The translations under genes and the position numbers were made by a program. From Pristionchus mayeri (lineage: Eukaryota; Nematoda; Chromadorea; Rhabditida; Neodiplogasteridae), in NCBI GenBank assembly GCA_036245805.1, contig BTRK01000003.1, positions 13,804,464 through 13,868,463 of the forward strand: a stretch of DNA of 64,000 nt. Direction: 5' to 3'. Shown one piece after another: positions 1-12,261 of the stretch. The stretch's first letter is position 1; the number at the start of each line of letters is the position of its first letter. The notes beneath the pieces were generated by a model, which saw only the letters and a list, made by a program, of their open reading frames with translations, did no database searches and was not told where the DNA came from.

Positions 1-60
1 GTCTCGTGACTACTGCAAAATAATTTGACGTGGCTGCCTTTACGTTTCCTACCTTTACAG

Positions 61-243
61 TGCCTTCGGAATGGACGCTTCTCAACGGCAGTACAAACAC
101 AACAGTCCCCACAGGGCCCCTCGAGATCCCGAACTTCTCCTGCGTCCCAAATAAATGGTGAGTGATTCCATATCATTTTCGTTAAGTACTATATTCAGTG
201 ATAGCATGGAATATTTTGTATGTAATAAAAATATCATTTCAGA
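61..243 (+). CDS. Last coding exon(s) of a gene entering from the left edge
   Basis: A T-rich stretch ending ACAG at 57-60 opens an exon that reads PSEWTLLNGS...SCVPNK in one frame and ends at 157 before a GTGAGT donor. The next acceptor (AG at 241-242) joins TG to A, so the stop codon would be split across the intron and the protein would end in PNK. The product is not recognised; the residues look extracellular, with NGS and NTT glycosylation-type sequons. The rest of the gene lies outside the window. The reading could be wrong if another acceptor is used. Confidence 0.4.
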
Positions 244-351
244 ATGCATAATTCTGCCAACAAGCTCCAGCTTGTCATCAAAACCTCATCTTCGCTTTAA
301 AACCAATCGATAAATCAGTATTCCTATTCCTCCATTGACTGAATAAGTGAA

Positions 352-397
352 GGCTCACAATACGTAATAAGAACCTTCTTATTACTTATCGTGAGCC
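352..397. repeat. Short hairpin inverted repeat
   Basis: Arms beginning GGCTCACAATACGTAATAAG and ending in its near-perfect reverse complement CTTATTACTTATCGTGAGCC enclose a few bases. No coding context. It is likely a tiny MITE remnant. Confidence 0.6.
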
Positions 398-539
398 AGT
401 GATGGAACATTTCCCAAGAAGTTCTGTTCGATTTGGCTAATAATATTGTGTCAGAATATAACTGAAAGAAGATTACAGCAAATTAGGTCATGTACTCCAT
501 GGCAGATTCTCATGCCTCTCACTCATGCATGTCGTATCA

Positions 540-576
540 CTAATTATTCAGGGTCGTGCGGTCCCTGAATAATTAG
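540..576. repeat. Perfect short hairpin
   Basis: CTAATTATTCAGGG pairs with CCCTGAATAATTAG across an 8-9 base loop. The surrounding 244-949 region holds no gene that I can support. Confidence 0.6.
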
Positions 577-949
577 TTAAATTGTTTAAATGCACTAATT
601 TGTGCGCCTTATATTATGAATATCACCCGATTTCTGGTATATTACAGTTCATGATTGCCAATTTTTGAAATGTAACTCATTATTGTTCTGCAAATGGGTA
701 AAGAACGGGTCGCGATAATGAAAAGTTTCTTCAAAAGATTTATGCTGTTGGTACATCTTGCAATTGCTGTTCACATTGTATTATATTAAATTGATTTTGT
801 TCAATTACAAATTGCATCTAAACATCAAAGCAATCGTCATGCAATACTGCTGTATTTGCACGCACGCATTAAAATACTCTTTAGATCTCGTGACGGGATA
901 TGATTTAGGTTAGCTTTAATTTGTATTTTTATTAATTCCTCATTCCTCT

Positions 950-3900
950 CTATGCTCCAGGAGGAGTAGGGCCCCAGAAATGCTGCTGAATCTGTTGTAT
1001 CTGCTGGTTCACTCCCCATAAAATAATAGCAAATGTAATGAGTAGAGAAATAAAGACGAATACGTTGCAAGTTTGCCGAGAAACCTATCAATATGTACAA
1101 TGTTCGCATTTTTAATTCGGATTAATCGATTGAGACATACACAAATAACAACAAAAGTTATTGATAACAAGGTATTACTTACATGATTTCGAATATTGTC
1201 GAGAATGAATAGAGTAAAGAAAATAATACTGCAAGCAATTAAAATAATACTGCAAGCAACCACTGGGGACGAGATTGAGGGGAGGGACAGTCGGTAAAGT
1301 AATGCACCGGCCACACAGGCAATCTGAAAAGAACTATTAGGTTGTTGCATAAGTCCTGTCCGATTTGGAAGCCTCTAAGATATTTGGTCGATCTTGCTTG
1401 TATGTTTTTGAAATTATCTGGCCTCATGGCATAACAGAGGCATATGTTTGTACATTCCATCAATGATATTTCTAAATCACAAATGTCTGCATTACGAGAA
1501 AACGAAGCTTGAACTGTTCAGACTATCGCATATCTTCACACTTTTTCTTTGACGCGGTGCTAGTTGATGGGAACAGATAGCGATACTTCCTCGCCCAGCT
1601 AAATTAGAAGTATATATAAAACTCTTTCTAAAACTAGGTTGAATGTGCTTGCTTATTCCGCATTCAGCATGAGACCCTGTGAATGTGAATGCAGACTCAA
1701 AAATGCTGTCCAGCTAATTAATTGCACTGTCTCCAGTACAAGATATACTGAATTCAGGGGAAGTCGGTTTTAACCATCGCTACAGGGGCTATACAAATAC
1801 CAATAAAATTCGAGAGTAGTTGCTCGTCTATATCAGAAAAATAAAAAATCCGAAAACAAATTTCGGACAATTTTCACAAAATTCGTGATTTCAGATACTT
1901 TGAAAATTAATTCTTCATTCAGCGATGAATGATTTTCAAATAGTTTTCACACAAGTGCTTGTAGAATATGGGTTGATGGTTCAGAATACCACAATAGGTC
2001 TTACATTCTAGTTGTGCGAGAGACATTAACAAGCCAAATGTGCAAAATTCGGCATTCAAATTTTCACCACTAATTTCTGGAAGAATAATCACATCGAATG
2101 AAACGAGACTCAATACTTTACATGAATAGGGATATTAACACCACACATTGATGACTTTTAAAAACAAAAGATATATCTATATCGTACGGCACGAAAATGG
2201 CATGGGTTCATATCGGTTGGCAAAGAAATATCTGAGCGCATTTCCAGATTTTCTTAAATTTTTAGCCATGACTTTCAAGCACTGGTTACCATTAGCGGTT
2301 AGGTATGATGTACATTCATCACACGCTACGATAATACTATGAGTTTGGCACTTTGTATGTTCCTAAGGAAATAGGGGACTGGGGAAATACGAAACGAGAG
2401 CGTTCAAGTGCACTACGTTCGTCTAATTTCGCATCCATATTATTGAAATGACAGGGATATAGTATAGTGCGCTAGAAAGAGTATTACGTCCTCTATATAT
2501 CAGAAAAGATACATGCTGCCAAAGCTCACATGAATGTCTGTAGAAGACGAAATTTGTAAATGATAAAATCGGACAAGACTTATGCAACAACCTAATAGTA
2601 TTTAGATTAATCATCACACAACATACCATTGCCATCAGCATTATCGCAAGCGCAATTAATTTGAGCACGACTCGGGCAGTTATCGGATTTGGTTGCACAA
2701 GATGCGGGTCCTGAACATAATTCGATTGAAATACTGACTCTAAATTTAGAAATATTGACTCAACGTTTAAAAGTGACATTTAACACCTTACCGTGCCAAG
2801 CATATCTATAAGCTGCGGCATGACAATACAAATTATCACAATCGCTCCCGTTGCTTCCCAGATCAGTGGCTGCACTGCTGCAGATCGGGCTGCGCCGGCC
2901 ACAGCAGCAGCGCCCAGGGCAGCTGCAGCGTTGCCGAGAATGAACACAGGTTCCTGCGGCCGCAACATGTTTTGTTAAAATTCATTCAAAACAACTTTCG
3001 AAAAATAGTTTAACAACTAGTTTATACGGATAGGGTGAAATAACTGATATTCTTACAGCTACGTTCGCGATATCCTACTATAATATCCTACTATACTATA
3101 ATGATAAGGATATCTTACCAACGCAAGTGCATATGATTATATTTAGTAGAGCTGTTGAATGTATGGAAACTACTGTAAAATTTACAGTAAAGAAAATGGC
3201 TGTAAATCGTTTGAAATTAGTTCAATTTTTTTCAACTATAGTTACCATGTGGGACAAAGAACGAAAAAATAGGTTGGATAGCTATCACTAGAAAGAGAAG
3301 AGCAGTATGATGAAGAATTTCAAATGTTCGTGGAGAAGGTCGTATCTGATTTTATAATGATTTAATCAATTACAAATACAATTTAACCTCGTTTAATTGC
3401 ATCCACACTCTACGATTAAGGTAGAAAAATTGAAAGAAATAGAAGACGAGGAAACAAATAAATGATATCCCTAGTATCTGAAAAAAAATAATATTTACAT
3501 ATTCAACAAGTAATTACCATTAGTATTGCGTTTGCTTTCAAATCCACACGAGCGTATTCGTGTAGGAAAACCAGCCGATCAGGTCTAATTTCCTGAAAAA
3601 ATGCGGTTTTCAAATTTTTCATTTTTTGTACGTAGTTCGAGAAAGACTGAACTAACATCAAAGTCAATAGTTGCGAATAAAGACAGTCCACTCCAAACAA
3701 TGACAAAAGCGTGCGAACACGTTATTAGTATACACCTAATCTTGAATGACTGTTTTGAATACCACAAAAGGAACCCAGACGTCTGCCTGAGATACCATTG
3801 AAATATCATTTATCATTATTAGATGTGGATTAATAAATTTCATAAGCCGACGTTGTTTTGATTATCATTTTAGTTTTCATCATATCTTCCTGTTGCAAGT

Positions 3901-4322
3901 ATACCAACCTTACTCCCCTCACCAAGCCGAGATAATGCGACACAGAGCTGAGAATTGCTGAATTAGCTATGAATGTCGCACTCGATAACCTGATTTGCTG
4001 ATTTCCAGTGAGTAAAGCGCAATAAGAGCATACCAGAACACTATAGCGATAGCGCACGTAAGTGCACCGAAATTTCGGAGATAACCAGTGAAAATAAACG
4101 CCTGTAACATTTCAAACTTTTATTCGTATTAGATGCTCACTTCACGTATATTGTGCCGTATATTATTTTAGCTGGGCGTGCCTCTTCTTCATTTGAAAAA
4201 ATAGCGAAATTCCAACATACACGGTGCGGTAACAGCGCAACTGGCTGCACCAGTATGGAGAATGTAACTGATTGTAGGGCACATCCAAACAATTGTGTGA
4301 CCACACTTGCCCGACGATCCAT
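950..4322 (-). CDS. Multi-pass membrane protein, paralog 2 of the local family
   Basis: Minus-strand exons keep phase with consensus splice sites: 2,792-2,953 (54 codons, with an AAALGAAAVAGAARSAA segment), 2,627-2,710 (28 codons), 1,183-1,323 (47 codons, two hydrophobic stretches) and the last exon 950-1,084 (45 codons), which ends in QQHFWGPTPPGA. More hydrophobic exons lie at about 3,505-3,590, 3,600-3,800 and 4,040-4,120, and an ATG opens at 4,322 (MDRRASVVTQL). Exon order and hydrophobic pattern match the genes at 12,761-15,521 and 43,166-45,624. I do not recognise the family; it is probably nematode-specific, with about 10 membrane passes, possibly a receptor or transporter. A mariner-like element fills the intron just before the exon starting at 1,323, and a foldback element begins 23 bp upstream of the ATG. 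The 5' exons are less certain than the 3' ones. Confidence 0.55.
1337..2595. mobile_element. Mariner-like element with TTAGGTTGTTGCATAAG ends
   Basis: Inverted termini TTAGGTTGTTGCATAAGTCC and its complement are flanked by TA at 1,335-1,336 and 2,596-2,597. The length, 1,259 bp, is that of a full mariner, but no intact transposase frame is visible, so it is decayed. It lies in an intron of the membrane-protein gene. Confidence 0.7.
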
Positions 4323-4344
4323 GAGCTCGTCCGGTGTTGACCTA

Positions 4345-5796
4345 CAGTTGCGGTCAAAAGTTTAGCACCAAATTTCAAATTATCATAACTTCTTTCAAAA
4401 TTGAGATAAAGACTTACGGTTTGGATCATTCGAGAGATACACCTCATGAAATTATCGGCATATGAATTATGTGCTGAAACCTAAATATCGCGGGTTTCAA
4501 AATTTATTTTCCCGGAGATCGTTCAATTTGATTTCTTTAAACCTCAGCCGAACTGTGCTATGAAGCCAAATTCATTTTGGAGAAAGTAGCTCCCCCGATG
4601 ATGTGAATCCACTATCCAGCGTGTTTGGTGCTTCTCGATGAGAGTCGGTATATCGATTTTCCGAGACCTCACAAATTTCGTTTTTTGGCTATATCTTCAG
4701 AATAAATTGAGCTAAAGGGTCAAAATTTCACAGGTGTCATTGTGTCGTGATGGAGCAACAACCTGCCAAGTTTCATAGCGAACGGACTGAAAATTGCAAA
4801 AATCGAAAAAAAATGTTCGCCAATTTTCAGCCACATGAAAGTAACCAATCGGGTTCAGCGAAAAATCTGATTTATTTTCAATTTATGCAGAAACTATTAG
4901 AGAATTACTGTGCGAAATAGCGAGATTAGGCGATCCTTTATACCCATTTTGCATGTGAATACTCAGCGAGGGTCAGAGTGGAGCGGCTGTTCAGAAGTAG
5001 TCGGACTCAACAATCTCATTATCCGAATACGAACATTTCAATTCACATGAACCCAATTCAACGATAAATGTTCATAACTTGGTCTAAATATGCTAACATG
5101 TTGGTTTAGTGCAAATCTGACAATGCTCTATTTTTCCTCAAACCTCATGAACGAGTTCCTTCTCCACTGACCCTCTCCAAGTATTCGCATTCAACACGGG
5201 TATAAAGAAACGTCTGATCTCAAAATTTCGCACAGTAATTCCCTTATAGTTTCTGCATAAAGTGAAAAGAAATCAGAATTTTCGCTGAACCCGATTTGTT
5301 GCTTTCATGTGGATGAATATTGGTGAACATTTGTTTTAGATTTTTGCAATTTTCAGTCCGTTCGCTATGAAACTTGGCAGGTTGTTGCTCCATCACGACA
5401 GAATGACACCTGTGAAATTTTGACCCTTTTTCAATTTATTCCGAAGATATAGCCAAAAAACGAAATTTGTGAGGTCTCGGAAAATCGATATACCGACTCT
5501 CATCGAGAAGCACCAAACACGCTGGATAGTGGATTCACATCATCGGGGGAGCTACTTTCTCCAAAATGAATTTGGCTTCATAGCACAGTTCGGCTGAGGT
5601 TTAAAAAAATCAAATCGAAAGATATCCGGGAAAATAAATTTTGAAACCCGCGATATTTAGGTTTCAGCACATCATCCATATGTCGATAATGTCCTGAGGT
5701 GTATCTCTCGAATGCTCCAAACCGTAAGTCTTTATCTCAATTTTAAAAGAAGTTATGATCATTTGAAATTTGGTGCTAAACTTTTGTCCGCAACTG
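4345..5796. mobile_element. Tc1-type foldback element
   Basis: The element is a nearly complete palindrome with its centre near 5,070. Ends CAGTTGCGGTCAAAAGTTTA and the complement are flanked by TA at 4,343-4,344 and 5,797-5,798. Arms of about 700 bp match with scattered differences. The ends resemble Tc1/mariner termini. There is no coding capacity. Confidence 0.8.
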
Positions 5797-6021
5797 TAAA
5801 TGTGGCTAATGTTAATCATATTATGCATGTTGTGGCTACAATAACGTAACATTTTCAATTGAAATGGAAAGTTGCCATTGTTCGACAAAACTTTCAACAA
5901 CATTAAATAACCGATTTTCAACAACATGAAATAACCGAGGATCTCTTTACTAAGCAAAATCACTATTTTAAAGCCGTTTTGTTACAAAACACAACATATC
6001 ACTTAAAATGTTTGGACTTAC

Positions 6022-6326
6022 TTGAGCACGACGTATACAAGTATGACTGAAAACGCCAATGAAATTATGCCGACGCACAATTGAAAATATGAATTGATCT
6101 CAACGATGAATTTGAGACTTTCAAATGTCCACTCTATAGATCCTCTTTCCATAATGGTCGAGATAAGAGTGAGTATGCGTCGGGTAAGGCACTGCCGAGG
6201 TACGGAGAGGTTTGCGGCCAGTAATTTCATCGTGCATTCGCAGTACCTACCACGTGAGAAAACGCGCATTGCTCGCTCCGTCAAAATTTCTTTCCGGTGA
6301 AATAGTATATTATCAACACCTTTCAC
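6022..6326 (-). CDS. Orphan hydrophobic exon, possibly the 5' end of the 950-4,322 gene
   Basis: A minus-strand frame from an ATG at 6,326 runs to a GTAAGT donor at 6,021 and ends in a clear membrane segment (QLCVGIISLAFSVILVYVVL). The segment resembles exons of the neighbouring membrane-protein family. It sits between the stop codon of the gene at 7,172 and the foldback at 5,796. It could be a 5' exon of the next gene downstream, separated by the element, or a relic. The N-terminal part of the frame is basic and may be non-coding. Confidence 0.3.
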
Positions 6327-6395
6327 TTACTCATAGATATCTTTCAATGATAAACATGATAATATATTGCCAATAGGTAAACTGAATTGTTGGTA

Positions 6396-6931
6396 TTAGG
6401 TTGGTGCAAAAGTTTCGCTTCAAAATTTATTCGGGAGTCTATACCTTGCGGTCAAGAGCAATCCTGATATGATTTTTCTTATTATATCAATGGATGTATA
6501 CTTTACATATTTCCTCTTATAATTAAGAGTCACTGTTCCTCTCAGAGCTACATTTCACAAAGTGCTCATCCCGAAATTTGATCGACGAAATCGGTCTGTC
6601 CATCCTCACATTTTTTTCTCGAGATTACGAAACTACCACTTCAAGTGTTCAGTGGAACCGCTATTTATAAGTTTTTCAAAAGATCTAAAGTTGGACCCTT
6701 TTCAATTAAATGTTGTGATAGTTTTTGTCAAATACCCAAAAAATGGGAATTTTGCAAATTTTCGGATAGCATTAATTTTCCTACGATCGACGTTCGATAT
6801 ATTCGATATAAACCAATGGGTGTGGCACACCAATACCACGTCAAATAATGCCGGAGTAGTTTTTGGGGCAAGTATCGTGTTATCGAAAAACTTGAAAAAT
6901 GCCTTGAGGCGAATCTTTTGCACCAACCTAA
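6396..6931. mobile_element. Mariner-derived MITE with TTAGGTTGGTGCAAAAG ends
   Basis: The termini TTAGGTTGGTGCAAAAG and CTTTTGCACCAACCTAA are flanked by TA. The 536-bp interior has no recognisable transposase. These ends are the classic type of the mariner group that includes Hsmar1 (established knowledge). Confidence 0.75.
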
Positions 6932-7171
6932 TACATGAGAAATCGAAAGTGTAAAAGCTTCGAAGTTGACCCTTCCCATTAACTCCGTTTACCCAGAAGT
7001 TGTAATCTGCACATTTCTTACGTTCCGATTTCATACAATACTGTTATCACAGAGATTCCATATGTTTTATACCGTGATTAAAACTCAAACAATTGTAATG
7101 ATGCAAAGGAATCGCTGCCCATAAAATGTTCACAATAATCTATTATGATTGAACTACTCTGTTCGGTCACT

Positions 7172-8851
7172 TCAACGCTCGCTGTCGGGCCCTTTATCTA
7201 TGTCTTCCTTGTCGGCGTTGCTGAGTATGAGAGAATCAACTCACCCATCGATTGTTTCTTTTGCAAACAACACACCCTTTTCATACCGCGAATTACGAAA
7301 TATACATAGTAGTCCGGCGGAGAATTCAACTGCTGACGTTCTACAATCGCATTGTCGAATTGCAGAATGTTCATCTAAAAGCAAATGATGTAACAAACTG
7401 ACATGCGATTGCCCACTCTGAGCGATTTGGAGCACCCAGAGCAGTACTGGCAGAAGCAAGAATAGCCTCGCCTGTGTGGACTCGTGAGGTCCAATCTGAA
7501 AAAAAACCGAAAGTCTCGATGGAAAAAGTAAGAACGAAATCTGGTTACGTTATCATTTCGAAATTATAAATCCGTTAGCAAATACATAATTCATGTTCCT
7601 AAGTGGACGTATCGTTAAAAAACTAGAAATATAGTTCCCTAATCCATAATTGACTGACATTACAGACAAAGATTGCCCAAATGACCTCTATGATACGCTC
7701 TAATAAAATTGAACGTACCTCGGCGCAACTGATGTTGAGCAAGCAGAGAACGCAAACTAATATAAAGCCGATGTGAAAGGATGACGAGGCGCAGAGCGAA
7801 GGAGGAGCTCCCTTCGTCTCCGTGCCATGCAGCAGTCTTGATCTCTGAAACAATAACACCTCGATAAGTATCTTTCTGAAAAATACCATTGCGAATAAAA
7901 ATAATCCCAGTCCAACCATCAGAAGAGCATACGCGGATAAAGTTGGCTTGTGCTTATTCTCAAATGTGGTTTGAATTCTACAACCTAATAACATCCTAAT
8001 AGCATCCGTAGAGATATATCACTTCCATGTTGCTTTTGCTATGTCCTAGTGTGATTCCAAAACCGGTGTAGCTCCAGATTGCGATGAGAACCACATCGGT
8101 CTACTCCTTCAATTATTGTAGAGTTCGAGACATGATACCAGTGTTTTATCATTCTATGAACTCGCCGATCTAATGGTTTACGTATTCACAATTACGATTT
8201 TTTTCAACGATTTTGATTTATCAACGCCATAATCAATCTAACTCTAGTGGACGAGGATCGGCGCTCACGAGTGGATCGAAAGTGGCGCCCAGCAGAAGAA
8301 CAGGAACTTTTCCATCGCCTTGGAGATACGCATGGTCACAAATATGATGGACAAACTATCCAACACTGAATCTTTCCACGTATATAATAATTCAAATATC
8401 GTTGTTCGAAATCACTTCGTTTTTCCTCTCTAACCTGGCCCTCCTTGCCAACGATCACGCAGATGGATCCCGAGAATATTCCGAAAATTATCGCACTAGA
8501 GGATACTGTCTAGGGCATGTGGAACACCAACGTATTGCGAGCGATGTTCATGAAGATGAAAAAGTGAACGAGGTTCACCTGAAATATTTCATTGTCTACA
8601 TTTTCGTTATGTAAATTAGCGTTCGTAATTTAAAAAAAAACGTAATTAGGACGTAATTCGTAATTGTACGTTCTCTCTAAATCGGTCGAGTGGTGAAAGA
8701 GTATGAGGAAAAGAAAGTAAATGAGGAGTAGAACTCTAATTTGAAAGTGGATTCTCACAGCGGCAATGAGCAGGTTGATAGACGGTGTACGATGTGGGTT
8801 TAGCCGGGCAAAGAGAAAAGAAGAACATGATGCCAGGAAGTGCTGTATCAT
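7172..8851 (-). CDS. Multi-pass membrane protein, paralog 1 (5'-short, possible nonsense codon)
   Basis: Hydrophobic exons run down the minus strand. They are 8,851 to about 8,759 (ATG, MIQHFLASCSSFL), about 8,652-8,740 (VLLLIYFLFLILF), 8,408-8,573, about 7,855-7,985 (SAYALLMVGLGLFLFAMVF), about 7,730-7,845, about 7,390-7,498, about 7,290-7,330 (TSAVEFSAGLL) and a short charged tail, NADKEDIDKGPDSER, with TGA at 7,172-7,174. Exon types match the later part of the 12,761-15,521 paralog; its early exons are missing here. The exon at 8,408-8,573 is open on both sides of a TAG (8,510-8,512), so this copy may be a pseudogene. The TSxxExSAG motif recurs in the gene at 23,698-25,599. The function is unknown; membrane location is inferred from hydrophobicity only. 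Confidence 0.5.
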
Positions 8852-9178
8852 CGACTGAAATTGAATTATTGTAACCAGAATGAAGTGAGAAATGTCTCAT
8901 GATTATATCTGATGATTTGCTACGGCGTTAAGAAAACACAATGATTATTCAATTTCACGCAAACCTAGAAGCGTCAAAATGAGGGAAAGCGAGTCAATTG
9001 TACGAATGAGTAGAAGGGGTTTGAAAACCTCGACGCGAGGTGTGAAGTCACTTAGCAATTCGTGGGAGTCTATGGAGAGAAGGTTAGGAATGAGACAATG
9101 GGAGGGATCTGCCATTTCTCACATTTACGTTGTCAAAACACTTTTGAACCAAATTCGATAAGGTAAATAAATAGTGCT

Positions 9179-12100
9179 TTATAGTTTACAGTAAATAAAT
9201 TTAAATAATTGTTGAGTGAGATAAACACGATCCCAATTGAGCAATTCAAAGGCCTTTTCGAGGAGCGAAAGTTGGGATGAGGTCGAAATCAGAGAATACT
9301 CGTCGTTATCCTAAATCATTTTTGTAAATATACATTCATAGGAGCATTTTATACCTCTGTTACTCTCATTTCCATGACTGATTTAAACGAACTGACGGTG
9401 TATGTCTGCAATTTTCATTACGATATCAGAAATGAGATCAAAATATATGGGGGGATTATTTTTATCAATAGTCTGCCGAAATTGTGCGTACCAGGAGTCT
9501 CGTTAGACCATACTGCTCGGCCAGCAGGATCTTTGTCACCTTTTTTACCAAGATAGACTTCATCAAATAGTTTTCTGCCAATTCGAGCGCGTACTGAAAT
9601 TATATCCAGAATTATATTTCAAAAAAAATCAAACGAATACCTCGATTTGAAACTGATGGGCAAGCTTCAATATGGCCCTGTATGTATCGACTGAAATGGA
9701 ATGTTTTTTTAAAATGAAAAGTCACCGAAAACCTAACTATTTATCCTCCTTTTCGATGAAAAAAATGCATTTTGTAGCGCTTCAAATTCCTGAACATTTT
9801 TTTTTCATTTAATATTTCACCACTTAAAAAATAGCATCGCAGAACTTACTTTCGATTTAACATCATCTACTTGAAACTCTAATTGATCGGCATATTTGGC
9901 GAAAAGCGATGCAAAATACTGCGAATGCCAAGTCAGATACTGAAATAGTACTTTGACGACATGCTTTGCTAATAATCATGTAATATTGGGGTGTCCGGAA
10001 AGTTCGTATAATGCTTTTGAAAAAAAGTCAGTTCGCGATCAAATGCAGTGATTGCGCAATCTGTTTCTCAACAATGTATTGCGTCACTCTTACGTTAAGT
10101 TGGATGTGGGTTGGATCAGTCTCGTAGTTTCTACACTTGTTGAAGTGGTGAAGTATAGCCGATATTTTGATACAGTTGTGTTGAATTACTGTCGGAAATC
10201 GCTCCATCGTAGATCGGATCTTCGATGGACAGATTCCATAATAGACATGTGCGAGGAGTGAATCATATATGTATGTATAATAACCCAGCGAAGAGACAAC
10301 AGTGTTTCGACACCGATGCGAAGGACAAACCCGTTCCCTTGAAGAAAATGAGGAAATTCACTGATTCTTTCTATCATTACTTGTTCCGATCTAATAAGAG
10401 ATCCTTCCTACTGGAACCGCCATCAATGCCGACCTCTTCTCTGAACAACTGGAAGAAATCGCGATCAGAGTCCCTCCCAGATTCCTGAACCAGCTCAAAA
10501 TTCTTCTTCTGATGGACAATGCTCGACAACATCGAGCGAAGATGACCCAGAAGAAAATGGACGAGCTGAAGATCGAGAGGATTCCCCATCCACCGTATTC
10601 CCCGGATCTCTCCCCATGCGACTACCACTGCTTCCGCTCTCTCTCTGACTTCTGCAAAGGAAAGAAGTTCAAGAATCGAGATGAAGTTGTGAGGGCTTTC
10701 GTGAACTGGGCGGTCTCGAAGAAACCCGCATTCTGGAAGAGAGGAATAGAGACCCTGCCCAATCGCTGGAGGGAGGTAGTGAGAAAGAAGGGGGCATACA
10801 TTGGTCACTGAGAATTGTAAAGCATTGAATAAAAAATAAAAACAAAAAATTATACGAACTTTCCGGACACCCCAATATTTTCATAAATAATACAATTCCC
10901 CTATATAGGAGCTATATCATGACAATAACATGTGAATTGTCCCTGACCTTTCTGCAGATTTGGTGCTCCCCATCCTTAAACTTTAGAGTGACCATATCGT
11001 TCGAAAATTGTGAATAGGCAAAGTCGACATCGGGCTTTTCGCTCAAATTTTGTCTCGCAGACTTTTCATCCCCATATAAGTGATTTCTCATTCCGAACCT
11101 GATATAGTGTTTAGACCGTACTATCGTAACGTCCGCTTCCAGAAGTATCTTGCCATCATGTACGAATCCCTGAAGAAGTTGTACTCTTAATTTTGCAAAT
11201 CATTTGTCTTCATATATCACCTCACAAATTTTGAGAACTTTCGACAGCTCGATGAAATTAACGAAGCCCCAGCTGAAGCCTTCTGCTCTGCTGAATTCAT
11301 GAGCAGCAACATGCAATGTATGAGTTTAAAAAAAAAACGACACCATTATGGTTTCAGTCCTTCTTTCGCAGCACTCCATTTGCGATATGGAGATACTTTC
11401 CGAAGTAAGTTGGCCATAGTGCACTTCAGTGAATAGCCACCCCCCTAAAGAAGTGCTCCGGGGAACAAATGCTAGGGCGTCCCACCACGAAAATTCTGCG
11501 CTCGCAATGGGAAACTGTAGCGATTTAGCCCCAGAATGAGCTGAAACGTATGTAGAACGAGTGAATCATAAACGAACCATGCGCTACCCTGCGCTTTCAA
11601 TGAACTTTGCGCGTATGTAAATAGGTCCAGAGGCGTCTGTGAAACTTCGTACAAAATGATTTCTGATCGGGTGAGTGGCCTCTACGATATACACACTGTC
11701 ACTACGGGTGACTGAACATTCCCCGGAGTACCCCTTTAATCCTTTAAACCACTTTTTTGGTTTTTCCTCCCTGATTTGCGGTCAAACTCCACTAATCCAC
11801 GAAGTTCGACTACAGCATACCTTAGGGTGTTGTGCGTAATTATTCTTTGGATCTTCTCGGTGAACAATTCGGAATCTCCATGAGCATCCGATGCTCCATT
11901 CATCGCTGTCGTCGTCTTCGCAATAGAGATACATGCTGAGGCATCTGACGTTGTTCGTCCGCGCGGACCGCTCAGTGCGAATGGCGATGCGCCTGAGAGG
12001 AAAGAATGGGCATATTTCTGTGGACACACTGAATTTTAAGCTTCATTTTTAAATTGGAAAACCTGATCGTACAATAGATCAAAGATTTATGATTCTCATA

Positions 12101-12261
12101 AGAGCGAACAAATTTCATGACTTGATATTTCACTGAGCGATAACATTTAGAATGTATTACCAAGGAATGTTGAAGTGGTAGAAAATTGGGGAGAATCGAT
12201 TGTTGACGGTTAATGTACCAATATTGTCGACCTCCCAACGCATCGTGAACTGCTTGGGCAT
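9179..12261 (-). CDS. MATH-BTB (BATH) protein, likely CUL3 substrate adaptor
   Basis: Minus-strand exons encode first a MATH domain and then a BTB/POZ domain. The start at 12,261 (MPKQFTMRWEVDN) follows TTTTTTTCCAG by two bases, a likely spliced-leader site. Exons: 12,161-12,261; 11,821-11,992 (RCLSMYLYCEDDD...WSIGCSWRF, MATH strands); near 11,230-11,290 (GFSWGFVNFIEL); about 10,951-11,171 (GFVHDGKILLEADVTI, then the BTB start); about 9,850-9,943 (YLTWHSQYFASLF); a short exon near 9,650-9,695; about 9,480-9,590 (YALELAENYL...LLAEQYGL); about 9,350-9,400; and the last exon, with stop at 9,179-9,181 (STSSQLSLLEKAFELL). The order fits worm bath genes, whose proteins link CUL3 ubiquitin ligases to substrates (established for the family). 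The phase into the 11.23-kb exon is not resolved. A mariner lies in the intron between the two parts of the BTB domain. Confidence 0.82.
9986..10875 (+). mobile_element. Internally deleted mariner, copy A
   Basis: Ends TTGGGGTGTCCGGAAAGTTC and the complement are flanked by TA (9,984-9,985; 10,876-10,877). At 890 bp it lacks most of the 5' half seen in the 61,287-62,513 copy. The remaining 3' frame at 10,512-10,811 keeps MDNARQHRAK and SPDLSPCDYH with 34 residues between the two aspartates, the DD34D mariner spacing. It sits in a MATH-BTB intron and is non-autonomous. Confidence 0.9.
11444..11740. repeat. MITE with CTCCGGGGAA ends
   Basis: AAAGAAGTGCTCCGGGGAA on the left is matched in inverse by TTCCCCGGAGTACCCCTTT on the right. 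About 300 bp, intronic in the MATH-BTB gene, with no coding signal. Confidence 0.5.

Noticed and set aside
2148..2342. Open frame within the mariner-like element at 1,337-2,595
   Set aside because: No mariner transposase motifs (no DEKW, DNARPH or SPDL); considered random.
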